A stretch of 64,000 bases of DNA from Zygaena filipendulae (lineage: Eukaryota > Arthropoda > Insecta > Lepidoptera > Zygaenidae). Numbering within the stretch: position 1 is the first letter of the stretch; every line of letters starts with the position of its first letter. This document shows positions 1 through 9,796 of this stretch, piece by piece. Where the stretch lies: positions 10,136,001-10,200,000 of the forward strand of contig OU015653.1 of NCBI GenBank assembly GCA_907165275.2, written 5' to 3'. The position numbers and the translations under genes are program-made. The notes under the pieces were generated by a model that worked only from the letters and a program-made list of their open reading frames with translations, did no database searches and was not told where the DNA came from.

Positions 1-1340
1 GTTTTTGGGCAAACCTTAACCAACATTTACATGAACCAATTTTTACAAAAAAATAATTATTTTATTTTCTATCAAGTTTCGTTACTACAAGAACTATAAA
101 CTACTTAACTAGTAAGTTAAGTAGTTTATAGTTACAGTAGTAACTGAACACGTCGCCTCAGTCAAATAACCCAACACTGGTCGCTCCTGGTGCAAAAGAG
201 CCCATGACGCTTACTGCGTTGCGGCCGAGGTATCTACTATCTATACTCTTTATCTCCAAAACAAACCTTCGTTAACGTACGAAATTTAAACGAAGTCTCG
301 TTTCTGACCCTATTCTATATCATTTGACGCGGGATTTATTCTTACCGTATTGCAACTCCGATTGGGACATTTTCAATTTTATTATTCAACGTTGTACTCA
401 ATTATTCAGAGAAATTGGTAAATTTCTAAGAGGAATACGTATCCTACGTGCCTTACTTGTTAAGCGATGGATGTGCTTTCGCAAGCTTGGGTCAGCCATT
501 AATTCAAATCACGTATCATTGAGTAAAGTTTTTCACATATTGCCAATGGAGTATGCACTATGCAGAACTTTATTTGTGTCACTGATTACAGATTAATACT
601 ACATATCTACCTATTATTATATTAGCGTATAAGGATTGAGTAATAATAATTAACTAGGTATAAAAATACCGACGAATAGTAATTAATTATATTAATAAAA
701 TAAATGGGATGGTAAAGGATGGAATTTTAAGTGAAAACGGAATATCAATAAAATGATGATGAACAAGTCGGCTCCAAAAATCTAAATGAACAGAGTCGGT
801 GTATGAGCGATCGCCAACTCCATGAAAAAGACGCAAAACACCCAATAAACTAGGATATGTCAGATTTGAACTGTCGGGGTGTAGGTACTGACTTCTAGCT
901 ATTTTCTATGATACTTCTCGAATCTATAAATGAGACATAGAGCACCTCATTATGCTAGGTTAGGTTAGGTTTGAACTGTCGGGGTGCCCTAACTTCTATT
1001 TGCTATGATCCCAATATGCTACGCGAAAGCCGAACCACCAGCGCTAAAAACAAACCATGCGCACAAGAATGGGAACTCTGTTTGGAAAGGCTCCGTTGAG
1101 TTTTTTTAAAAAACAAAAGCAGACTAAGAATAAGAATAAATTTATTAACCATAAGTTTTCTTTACATCGAGTGAATTATGGATCCCGCAATAGGTCAAGC
1201 CTGAATCTGGGGATCCGTCTTTACGACTTACAGTTATGGATAAATCAACTATGAATAACCTAAATAGATATGTATTGAAATATTAATATGACAAAAAGTA
1301 CACACACACATATGCATTAGTCATAAGCACTTACAAACGA
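1..1340. other. Intergenic region, repeat fragments, no gene seen
   Basis: No convincing coding region; the short open frames here have no family resemblance. Two diverged copies of a segment beginning 'tttgaactgtcggggtg' lie near 868 and 970, the second preceded by a short TTAGG-like run near 955-968. A phrase starting 'tttcgttactacaagaacta' near 77 recurs near 18573 in the PTCD3 intron, so part of this stretch is dispersed repeat. Confidence 0.5.
88..129. repeat. Perfect short palindrome (19 bp arms, 4 nt loop)
   Basis: The arm 'aactataaactacttaact' is followed by 'agta' and then its exact reverse complement. The stem is too short for a microRNA precursor and lies beside a dispersed repeat phrase, so it is probably a transposon end or a fold-back remnant. 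Confidence 0.7.
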
Positions 1341-1364
1341 ACAACAAAGTCAAGCCTGAGCACC

Positions 1365-2025
1365 TAATAACTTCTCAGTGTCATCATATGATAAAGACAT
1401 TAGCCATCGCCGGACAGTTGTTTTAGCTTCCCTCACCGTGCATTCCTGAATATTACAGTTTTTTATTACCTGGTTGTAAATGTACCTAGGTCGAAGAAAA
1501 AGGATTGAAACGTTTAGCAAAAGCGGTGTTATTGTTTGGCAGTGGGATCCTAAAAACACGCTTACACAAGAGTTCTCTGTAATTTGCTGCGCATAACACC
1601 TTTTTATGTTTTGATAGTGATTGCCTAAAAATGTACAGCTGACGCACACTAAGAACCTCAGCTTCCTTATATAGGGATATGGTTGGGTACCTAAAGGGTT
1701 TCTTGTACATTACTTTTAATACTGAGCGTTGTGCTCTTTCTATATCTATCATTGCCGATTTGTATGAGTTGCCCCAACAGGTAATACAGTACTGTATCAA
1801 CGATTGACACAGTGCAAAATAAACTGTGTTTAATGTTTCCTTGTTTACTATGCTGCGGAGCGATCTCATGATGTGCATTGTTTTAAGGATTCTCCCTGAC
1901 AAGGATGATATGTGCTGTTTAAAGTTTAAATTGGAGTCTATAAGAACTCCCAAATATTTTATTTCTGTTGTAACGGATATGACTGTATGTGTGTGTATTA
2001 TTAATAAATAGTAGGTACGGTAAAC
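1365..2025 (-). pseudogene. 5'-truncated LINE reverse-transcriptase fragment (Jockey/CR1-like)
   Basis: The minus-strand frame reads 'EIKYLGVLIDSNLNFKQHI', then an 'LRSIVNKETL...Y..L..S...Y.I..WG' run and a 'RAQRSVLKVM' segment. This is the typical region C-terminal to the catalytic part in Jockey, CR1 and I-type non-LTR retrotransposon polymerases. The catalytic YxDD part is absent, so the copy is truncated at its 5' end. A frameshift near 1490-1520 moves the reading into a second frame that continues '...RYIYNQVIKN' to a stop near 1350. It is a dead insertion. Confidence 0.8.
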
Positions 2026-2843
2026 ATTAAAAATAATAACTGGATAATTTAATAAATTAATCAACGAATGATGATCATCAAAGATAAAATAAATCACAGA
2101 AACATATTTTTTTGGTGAGGGGACATTACATTAGTTATTATTTTTTTATGTTTCAGCTAGAAAAGCTATTTACGAAGAAAGACCTCTTCACACCGTCTAT
2201 GTTATGAAAAACGGAAGTAATAATTAAAAATCTTGTAGCTACTTGTTGGCATTGAAAACAATAAGGAGAACGATCTCAGGCTAATTTTCCTGAGAGAGCA
2301 TGTAAGCGCTTTTAAATTATTGCATTTTAAACTCTAAAACTATGATTTTAGCATATGTTTTCTTAATGTGTACACTGTACAGCTAGAATCAACACGACTG
2401 TATTTGGATGATTTGCCAGACAAATTCGACCTTGATTCAGTGCCTGGGAGCTGACTCTCGCAAGCATTGTTTGGTCTTCATTCACTTTTTGCTTGGTCTT
2501 AAAAGTTATACTGTACACTACAATACACACACTTCTTCACTTGTAGTTATATCAGTTTACTTAATATTGCCTAGGACTGCTTTTACAATAAGACAATAAG
2601 ATTTTATTTTACAATAAAGAAATAAGACTTTTAAGAATATACTTAAATTTATTTTTCTAGTCTTATAGCATACCTTAAAGATGTAAACGTAAACACAACG
2701 TGAATCATATTCCATGGAGGTAAAAAATCAATTACACTTGTGATTAAGGATTTATTCTTTTGTAATAAGTTTGTACGTATTAATAAATAAATAACATCAT
2801 GTCATGGTTGGCACGTAGTGATTATATAATCGGTTGTTTTAGT

Positions 2844-2880
2844 GATTACCTCAGAAGATATTCTTCTGAGGTGATTACCT
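2844..2880. repeat. Stem-loop flanked by 'gattacc' repeats
   Basis: 'cctcagaa' and 'ttctgagg' form an 8 bp stem over a 6 nt loop. 'gattacc' flanks it on both sides. It resembles the second hairpin of the triple-hairpin element at 62585-62675 and may be a fragment of that family. Confidence 0.55.
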
Positions 2881-2893
2881 TCTCTTCTTCTTC

Positions 2894-3264
2894 TTCTTTA
2901 ATAATGGCGTCTATAATTATAATTTGCCAATGACAATGTTTCTTAGATATCAACAAAAATCTCTTCATCTACTTCTTCAATTATGGCGAAACGCCAATGA
3001 CAATCTCTGTCGGTTGTTGAGAGTGAAAGCCGTACCGAACACACGCGTGTCACGTGAAGTCTTCGTTATTTCAGTCACTTTTCAGCATCTATTTTGGACC
3101 CCGAGCAGGAAACTGGCTTTGAAGAGAGCCATGTTTTAACTTGGTGAACAATCTAACATTGTCATTGGCGTTTCGCCATAATTGAAGAAGTAGATGAAGA
3201 AATTTTTATCACTAAGAAACGTTGTCATTGGCAAATTATAATTATAGACGCCATTATTAAAGAA
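2894..3264. mobile_element. Inverted-repeat DNA transposon remnant (MITE), ~370 bp
   Basis: Terminal inverted repeats of roughly 105 bp begin 'ttctttaataatggcgtcta' on the left and end with the reverse complement on the right. The central unique part includes 'ggaccccgagcaggaaactg'. No transposase frame is present. A second, more damaged copy with the same core lies at about 56883-57183, and a scrap of the end lies near 48263-48290. Confidence 0.8.
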
Positions 3265-3332
3265 TAAGAAAAAGATTATATGATCTTTGGTTTAATGCCA
3301 TTATGACAGTATTGTAAGTTTACTGTAATTTA

Positions 3333-3968
3333 ATGACGTTACACGCAAAATATTTATTTTTGTTTAATTTTTTTATGTTTCAATGTATATTCCATTATTT
3401 ATCAAATTGCATAAGCGCAAAAACATACAGAGTTCGTCGTGTTAATGAATCGACTTATTTGGTAACAAGTTTACTCGATTTTGATTATGAAGACTATAAA
3501 CGGATGATCGAATCTAAAACATCCAAAGAAGAAGAAGTTACTCTAAACACCGATAAAATTTCCACAAATCAGTTCGACAACGTCGATACAAGTACTGTTA
3601 CTGTCGGCGACAAGAAAGTGATTGAGCGTAAGCCAAATCATAAAGTGCCAACTTCTGTGATAAATAAAGCGAGAGAAAATTATTTTAAAAACTTCTACGC
3701 AACCATGAAGTATCCTAACATAAGTTTAGTGCCAAAGAAAGAGAAAAATTATTCATATTTACCAATATCTTTTACTAAAAATGGAGAAACTGAGGAAAAA
3801 CTTAACCGTTATCTTCAAATTGCAAGACGACTAGCATCTGTCCTTATAGAGGAAACACAAACAGGCGCAAACGCTAGTAAAAATAAATACTTAGACACAA
3901 GAAATGTTCAGACAGATATTAAAACCGCTTCAAAGCAATCTTCCAAAAAGGAAATTAGTGCTGATTGA
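3333..3968 (+). CDS. Small secreted protein of unknown family
   Basis: A single-exon frame of 211 residues. It begins with a convincing signal peptide: a short basic start, then a long hydrophobic run rich in Phe and Leu to about residue 29 (likely cleavage after Ile-Ser-Ala). The mature part is hydrophilic, rich in Lys, Glu, Ser and Thr, with an acidic 'DFDYEDYKRMIES' near residue 50 and a possible helix 'RYLQIARRLASVLIEE' near residue 165. It has almost no cysteine, so it is not a chitin-binding domain. An AATAAA follows at 4090. Codon use looks coding and the neighbours are also secreted-protein genes. I see no homology; it could be taxon-restricted or the last exon of a larger gene. Confidence 0.6.
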   Translation: MTLHAKYLFLFNFFMFQCIFHYLSNCISAKTYRVRRVNESTYLVTSLLDFDYEDYKRMIESKTSKEEEVTLNTDKISTNQFDNVDTSTVTVGDKKVIERKPNHKVPTSVINKARENYFKNFYATMKYPNISLVPKKEKNYSYLPISFTKNGETEEKLNRYLQIARRLASVLIEETQTGANASKNKYLDTRNVQTDIKTASKQSSKKEISAD

Positions 3969-4089
3969 AAGTGCAGACGAGTATGTGAAAGTTTACAATG
4001 AAGGTGTCCATATCTTGTATTAAAATATGTTCTATTAGCTTTATATTTTTCGGTCGATTTAGCTCTTTTATTGTAATTGACGCAAATAA

Positions 4090-4095
4090 CAATAA
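4090..4095 (+). terminator. Polyadenylation signal AATAAA
   Basis: Canonical AATAAA about 120 bases after the stop of the secreted-protein frame at 3333-3968. Confidence 0.5.
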
Positions 4096-4309
4096 ATCAA
4101 TATTATGTAACTTAGTGGACAAAGCACTGCAAACAATTTACAATCAAAAACAAAATTAATATGAAATATGGAAAATTCCATAGATATCTAAATAATCTCA
4201 CAGTATATGACAGGCCCAAAATTTATGTTCCAGAATATTAATTTTATGAAGGATCTTGTTATTTTGTGTGTAGATCTTTAGTATCTTCCTAATTCAGTCT
4301 TTTTATTCA

Positions 4310-4880
4310 ACTAAGTAGCTGTCCCCCGTGGTTTCACCTACGGTAATTTTGAAGTTCCCGTGGGAATTTCGAGATAAAAAGTGAGTACCCTATGTCACTT
4401 AAAACTACCATTATAACTTCCTATAAGTGAAAGAATTTTCAAAATCGGTTCAGTGGATCCAGAGATTACCTCCTACAAACTCACGAACTCACAATGCACA
4501 AACTCACAAACTTTAACCTCTTTATAATATTAGTATAGAAGTATAGATAACGAAACAATATATGTATACATATTACATACTTGCTGTGCCCCGCGGTTTC
4601 ACCCGCGTGATACGTTTTTATACAACAACTTTTTTTCCCAAAATCCGATTTCAATGAAACAAAGCCTATTTGTAGCTTCAGGCTAAGCTTAATCTGCCTG
4701 TGAAAAACGCATGACAATCGGTTCAGTAGATGCGGAGATTATCGCGAACAGACAGACAGACAGAAAAGAATTTTAAAAACTTTTTTTTGGGCTTGATTAC
4801 TCTTCTTTTATCACCCCTCTCAATTTTAGGTAAAAATATTCAATGTACAGAATCGCGGATTCTACTCTTTTATTATATTA
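4310..4880 (+). repeat. Two Lepidopteran SINE-like repeats in tandem
   Basis: The first copy (about 4315-4545) starts 'agctgtcccccgtggtttca', continues through 'ccctatgtcac' and 'aaaatcggttcagt', and ends 'ataatattagtata'. The second (about 4583-4870) starts 'gctgtgccccgcggtttcac' and has a different middle with 'acagacagacagac'. They are two subfamilies of the repeat seen throughout the window. The remainder to 5159 holds nothing I recognise. Confidence 0.8.
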
Positions 4881-5159
4881 TAGATTACTTATCATCGTCA
4901 ACAACATAAACCCAACTAAATTCTACTGTCGGATAAGGATCTGCGCTAGCTTTATTTAGCTAATTCTAATGATCTTCGGGAGACCACCCATCGCGTTGGT
5001 CCAATTCAATTATTATTTTGTTGTTTACCTTAATTCTAACAACTATCTGATTATTAAATCGCATAAGTTATTGACAAATATAGCGTAGTGTACCTAGTGA
5101 TATTATAACGAAGCATTAAATTTCAGATACCTTTATGATATTTCATTGCAATAATATTA

Positions 5160-6371
5160 TCAAGTACATGTGTAAGTCGTAGTACATACTTTTGTAGTTG
5201 GACTAAACACGGAAGTATTTGGACAAGTATATTCGTACTGTGTATAAGTACCATCGCTCGCTAACACGCAGAAGTAATAAGATTGGCAGGTCGTATCATC
5301 TTCATTTGCGAATCTTCCAGCCACTGTACAAGTAAATGTAGTAGTTGTGGTACAGTTGTAATCTGATTCACAATTTGTCGTGTTTGGATTGAAATAGGTA
5401 CTGTTAGGACATGTATATGAAGTCTCTGTGAAGGTTCCATTAATTTCGACACACTCTATGTAGGTACTGCAGTCAGTAGAATCAGGATCAGCGATGTAGC
5501 CATCTGCCGTGCAAACTGATGTTGTGTTGGTCGCAGTCGTGATGTTGCAGGTGTAGTTAGATGGATCCGTGCACATGGCGGTGTTGGGGTTGAAGACCGA
5601 TGTGGTGGGGCACACGTAGTCGTAGGAGATGTAGGAGCCGCTGGTGCTGGAGTACACGCAAAGCGTATAGTTCTGGCAGGTTGTGTCGCTTGAGTCGGCG
5701 AAACGACCAGCGCCGGTTTCGGTGCAGTTGACTGCACCATGTACTTGCCATGCCATCAATATCACCTGTGCGTGCAAATTGAGTGCATTAAAATTTCTAT
5801 TCGAGAGCTGTTTCAATGAAATAATCGCCTTACAGGTAAGTAAGTAAGCCGGTAAGTCATACATAGGTAGATATACCTACCTGTACCTGCTAAAATATCA
5901 CTGAAAAATAGAAGAAGAAAAAACAATTCTAAACGTTGTGCTTATTGTAAAACTAGCTGTGCCCCGCGGTTACAATCGCGTGAGTTTCGAAATTCCCGCA
6001 GACTCGTCAAAGTAGCCTAATTTACTCCATATAACATCAGCTAAGCAGTGACAGTCCCGTCAAAATCGGTCTAACCGTTTCGGAGATTCACCCACGTGAA
6101 TTTTGGAATTTCTTTTTTCTTCTTCTCCTTACAATAACTAACAACAAAAAAAGAATTAAGTAGGGAATTAAGTAGAATTAAGTAGTTGATCCAGCCGTTC
6201 ACGCGTGATGCCGTGACCAAAGGAAATAGGGATATATACTTAGATTTATATAATATACTTAGGTATTAGATTTTATATAGGTACTTTGACATTTAGAAAA
6301 ATTTTAGGTATCTAAGTATTAACGTTAGAACAACTCACGAGGAGCGCTCCAAATCCTATCTTGTTCTCCAT
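5160..6371 (-). CDS. Secreted three-domain chitin-binding protein (peritrophin)
   Basis: Two exons: 6339-6371 (11 codons, MENKIGFGALL, then a GTGAGT donor) and 5160-5765 (after an acceptor ending GCACAG). The join is phase 0 and completes a signal peptide ending 'VHGAV'. The product is about 212 residues. Three CBM14/peritrophin-A domains follow, each with six cysteines and the usual 'C..Y..C......Y.CP....F......C....C' spacing, near residues 26-85, 94-150 and 156-211. Thr-rich linkers with many N-x-T/S sites join them. Such proteins bind chitin in the peritrophic matrix or in tracheal and cuticular linings; the tissue cannot be read here. A TATA box stands 39 bases before the ATG. The longer in-frame start inside the intron is rejected because of the splice sites. 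Confidence 0.88.
5950..6110 (+). repeat. SINE-like repeat inside the peritrophin intron
   Basis: Starts 'agctgtgccccgcggttaca' and continues through 'aattcccgcagac', 'gtagcctaatttactcc' and 'aaaatcggtctaaccgtttc'. It belongs to the 'gtagcctaagttactcc' subfamily also seen at 26615, 61440 and 62130. Confidence 0.75.
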
Positions 6372-6409
6372 TTCTTTACTTATTCCGAGACAACGGAGCA
6401 AAAATTCCG

Positions 6410-6417
6410 CTTATATA
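6410..6417 (-). promoter_or_regulatory. TATA box of the three-domain peritrophin gene
   Basis: Reads TATATAAG on the minus strand, 39-46 bases before the ATG at 6371. It implies a very short 5' leader, which is common for highly expressed insect secreted-protein genes. Confidence 0.6.
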
Positions 6418-6419
6418 TC

Positions 6420-9400
6420 AAAGGATGCAATAAAGTTGATATCCCCAATAAGCAAATAAAATGGATAAATAAATGATTATGATTGACGCATTATCCTCTT
6501 ATTGTCCTCATAAATGACGTAATCTATATGCTTTGTAAAGATATGATAAGTACCTGACCTCGGCAAGATATTATGGTGCTAGGTACTTAGTGTAAACCTA
6601 ACGTAGTTTTAAATCACCTGTTACATTCAGTTTGCGTTTAAAATAGTCTTAAAACGCGAACAACTTTTGGGTTTTTACATAAACGATGAAGAAATGAGAA
6701 TCGAACGTTTAAAAAATTCTTGTATGATGTAATATCGGAATGAGGAATTCAACAATAAATAGGTGTACTGCAGGACGACTGAATTTAAATGCAGCCGTCT
6801 ATTGCTTTAAGAAGAAAGGTGTGCATTTTTGATGAAGATACTATAATAGTAGGTAATAATTATTGAGAAAATCAACAATAATAATGGTAACATTGATATA
6901 CTAGAGAGTATGTTACAAGTAACAAAATGACCCAATGATAACGTTTATTTGGTAGCACAGCATGAGTTGTGCATGAAGAATGCAAACTAATGTTATTTTA
7001 CGCATGGGTTAGTAGGTATAAGTTATGCCTTCTCTTTGTCCTTTGATCATGTAGTCGTGGTGTAATAAATTTTGTTGGAAATTTATACGTAAATAAATAA
7101 AGTATGAGTTATAACGTTATCTATATAACGACAGACAAAAGTATTCGCTTTATTTGTACACTTAAATCCTTATTAAATCTGAACTAAGTATCCACGTACC
7201 TACGTATATAAATCTACCTATGTAAAAATTAAAATAATAGTTTTCGTACCCTATAGATACCTACTATGTATATCGTCTTTAGGTAGGTTCTTAATACTAG
7301 AAAGTTAATTCTTACCTAGACAGTAATTTGTAAGATATGCTAATGATAAAATATACAGCTTGTAAGAGTTGTAAGTAAACACGTGCGAACTCATTTCCTG
7401 CTCAAAGACTTCCTGAAAATTTGTTACTGTCGGCTTGTGTTACCGAAAACTTACGTTTCTGCGCAATAAATATGTTTAACTTAGTACTATGTAGTATAGT
7501 ATTGTATCATCTGTGACTTGGTCTTGTATGTATCTGTGACTTGGTCAAATTGTTGCATTACCTACTTACAAAAAAATTACGTAATGAGATCATTGTGTTT
7601 GAATTAAATATTTCATTATTTATCTTGTTTTCTTTAAACATATAGGTTACCATATTAAATTCGTTATTTGTTAATAATAGAAATAAGAAGGATTTAATCT
7701 AAATTCACTTCTAAAGTATTCATTTTTATTTTTGAATATATGTATTAACAACTAGCGTTTTCCCACGATTTCATGTGAGTGAATTTCGGAGTTCCCGAAG
7801 GAATTCCGGCATAAAAGTACCCTGTGTCTTTTTCTGTACCTACCCCGGCCAATGTGTATACTCAGGATAGATAACTGCTGGCAGATAGCTGGAGTAATTA
7901 CCGCGTCCGTTCGTATTACTTCCACCTGCAATAGCCAAACAACTCTTTACTCTCTCTCATGGGATTGTTTATCCCATGGAATGGACGTAGGACTAGGTTG
8001 CGGTTGCAATTTAACGAGATACTAACAGAACTCTGCTCCTCACGTAGTTGGAGATATCACACCAATGCCAGTCCGGTTGTGCGTCACAGTTTGGGAGCAA
8101 GATGATCCGTATAGACATCATATTGTGTATCCATCTTATATCTATCAAAAAAAGCTTGATGAGCATTCACATAGCAGAATCAATGTGGACAACTCATTTC
8201 TGAAAGTGGGTAAATACATAACAAATCTATTGTTGAAGAAATGAGATGAATCATAAATAACAGAGAACGCATCTAGTTCATGACCAGCCGACAATTACTC
8301 CATTATCAGGTGTACCTAGAGATGTATTTAAACAAAATCTTTTTTATCATATCAAATGCTAACATAATAATAGTGTTGTGCTCGCTCTAATAAGATTTTT
8401 TATCGATGTTTCACGAAAACACTAGATATTTTATATAAATTAAGTTAATTTTCGTTAGATATCACCTAATCGACAGTAACATAAAATGGCGACTATACTT
8501 TCTACTATACCTAAACCCACGGTAATTGGGCAATAAATAATAAGTAATTATTCTTTAATATTCTAACAAGTTTAAATTTAATTCTGCTAAAACCCTATGG
8601 AGCGAGAAAATACATATATGTAGATATAGTTTAGTATGATGCTTAATACGTATTTACGGTCACGCCTATCTTCCAGAGGGGTGAGTAGACAGAGACTAGG
8701 CATCTGCACTTGATACCACACACATCTCAACTTGTTCTTTTTTTATAATCCCAATCATACGCCATGTCTATTTATGTCATAGGGGACAAACACACCTGAT
8801 GGTAAGTGATTACTAACGCCCATGGACATCTGCAACACTACAAGGCATACAGGTGCGTTACCCAATATGCACATAACTGTAGGTATATGTATGTAAATAC
8901 CTACCCTAAAACTCTTTCATAAACAGCCCAATAGCTTTCCTATATCTGGTGAACAAACATCCCAAATTTTCTAACCCATTTAGGTACTTGCTCCACTCTT
9001 TCGTCTTGGAAACATCATCTCGCTGCATTCCACTTTTCCCTTAGAAACTTTTTCCCGTAGATACTAGGATATAATTTGGACTTGAACTATCTACATAGGT
9101 AGATATGCCATAAAAATATACCTAGGCCAATGCCAATTTCATTCAAATTAGTCCAGTAGTTTTACATGGAGACAATATACAAAAAACAATGGTGTATTTC
9201 AATAGTTACAGATACCACGTCATGTTTACAATAAGTAGGTATATGTATTTGGAACTAGTGGTTCCCCGCGATTTCGTCCGCGTTAATTTCGGAGTTCCCG
9301 CAGGAATTCCGGGATAAAAAGTATCCTATGTCTTTCTCTGTACATCTGATGACGTGTGTACAAAATTTTATGACAATCGGTTCAGCCGTTAAGGCATGAA

Positions 9401-9796
9401 AGTGTAACAGACAGACAGACAGTTACTTTCGCATTTATAATATTAGTAGGGTTTATATTTCAATATCGAAAATTAGGAATAAATTTTATCGATAATAAAT
9501 TAATAATATAAAAGAAAGAGGTGTTGCCTTTAACTATTATTGTAATTATGGTTTCGTGAGATGCTCTCCATTCTTTAGTACTTACTGACTAAATAGCTGT
9601 GATGAAGGTAATTACAAAAAGGCTGTATTGCTTCCGCTCAGTGTTATCTTGAGCTCAAAATATTATGCACGTTAACTTGTGCTAAATTAATTAATAATTA
9701 CTAAATTGATCGTGTGCATAGAGACATTTTTTTTAATACATTAGAAGAAACACTGGTATTTTTTTGTGTTGTATTTGACCAAGGCAATAATTCAAA
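6420..9796. other. Intergenic region between divergent peritrophin genes
   Basis: No gene seen. It contains a SINE-like 5' fragment (about 7750-7835) and a dispersed repeat near 8755-8860 ('cacctgatggtaagtgatta', 'cccatggacatctgcaaca') whose sister lies at 63745-63850. A full SINE-like repeat at about 9256-9455 has the 'acagacagacagac' run and the 'ataatattagta' tail. A 'tataaaag' at 9507-9514 could be a distant TATA box for the next gene. Confidence 0.5.
9256..9455 (+). repeat. Full-length Lepidopteran SINE-like repeat
   Basis: About 200 bp with the order seen elsewhere: 'gttccccgcgatttcgtcc', 'cggagttcccgcaggaattc', 'tcctatgtctttctctgtac', 'atgacaatcggttcagccgt', a CAGA run and 'cgcatttataatattagtag'. 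A useful reference copy for the whole window. Confidence 0.85.

Noticed and set aside
950..970. TTAGG telomeric repeats, also near 58097
   Set aside because: Only two to three units. Too short for a telomere or interstitial telomere block.
5456..5751. Alternative minus frames rich in Pro/Thr
   Set aside because: Shadows of the three-domain peritrophin exon.
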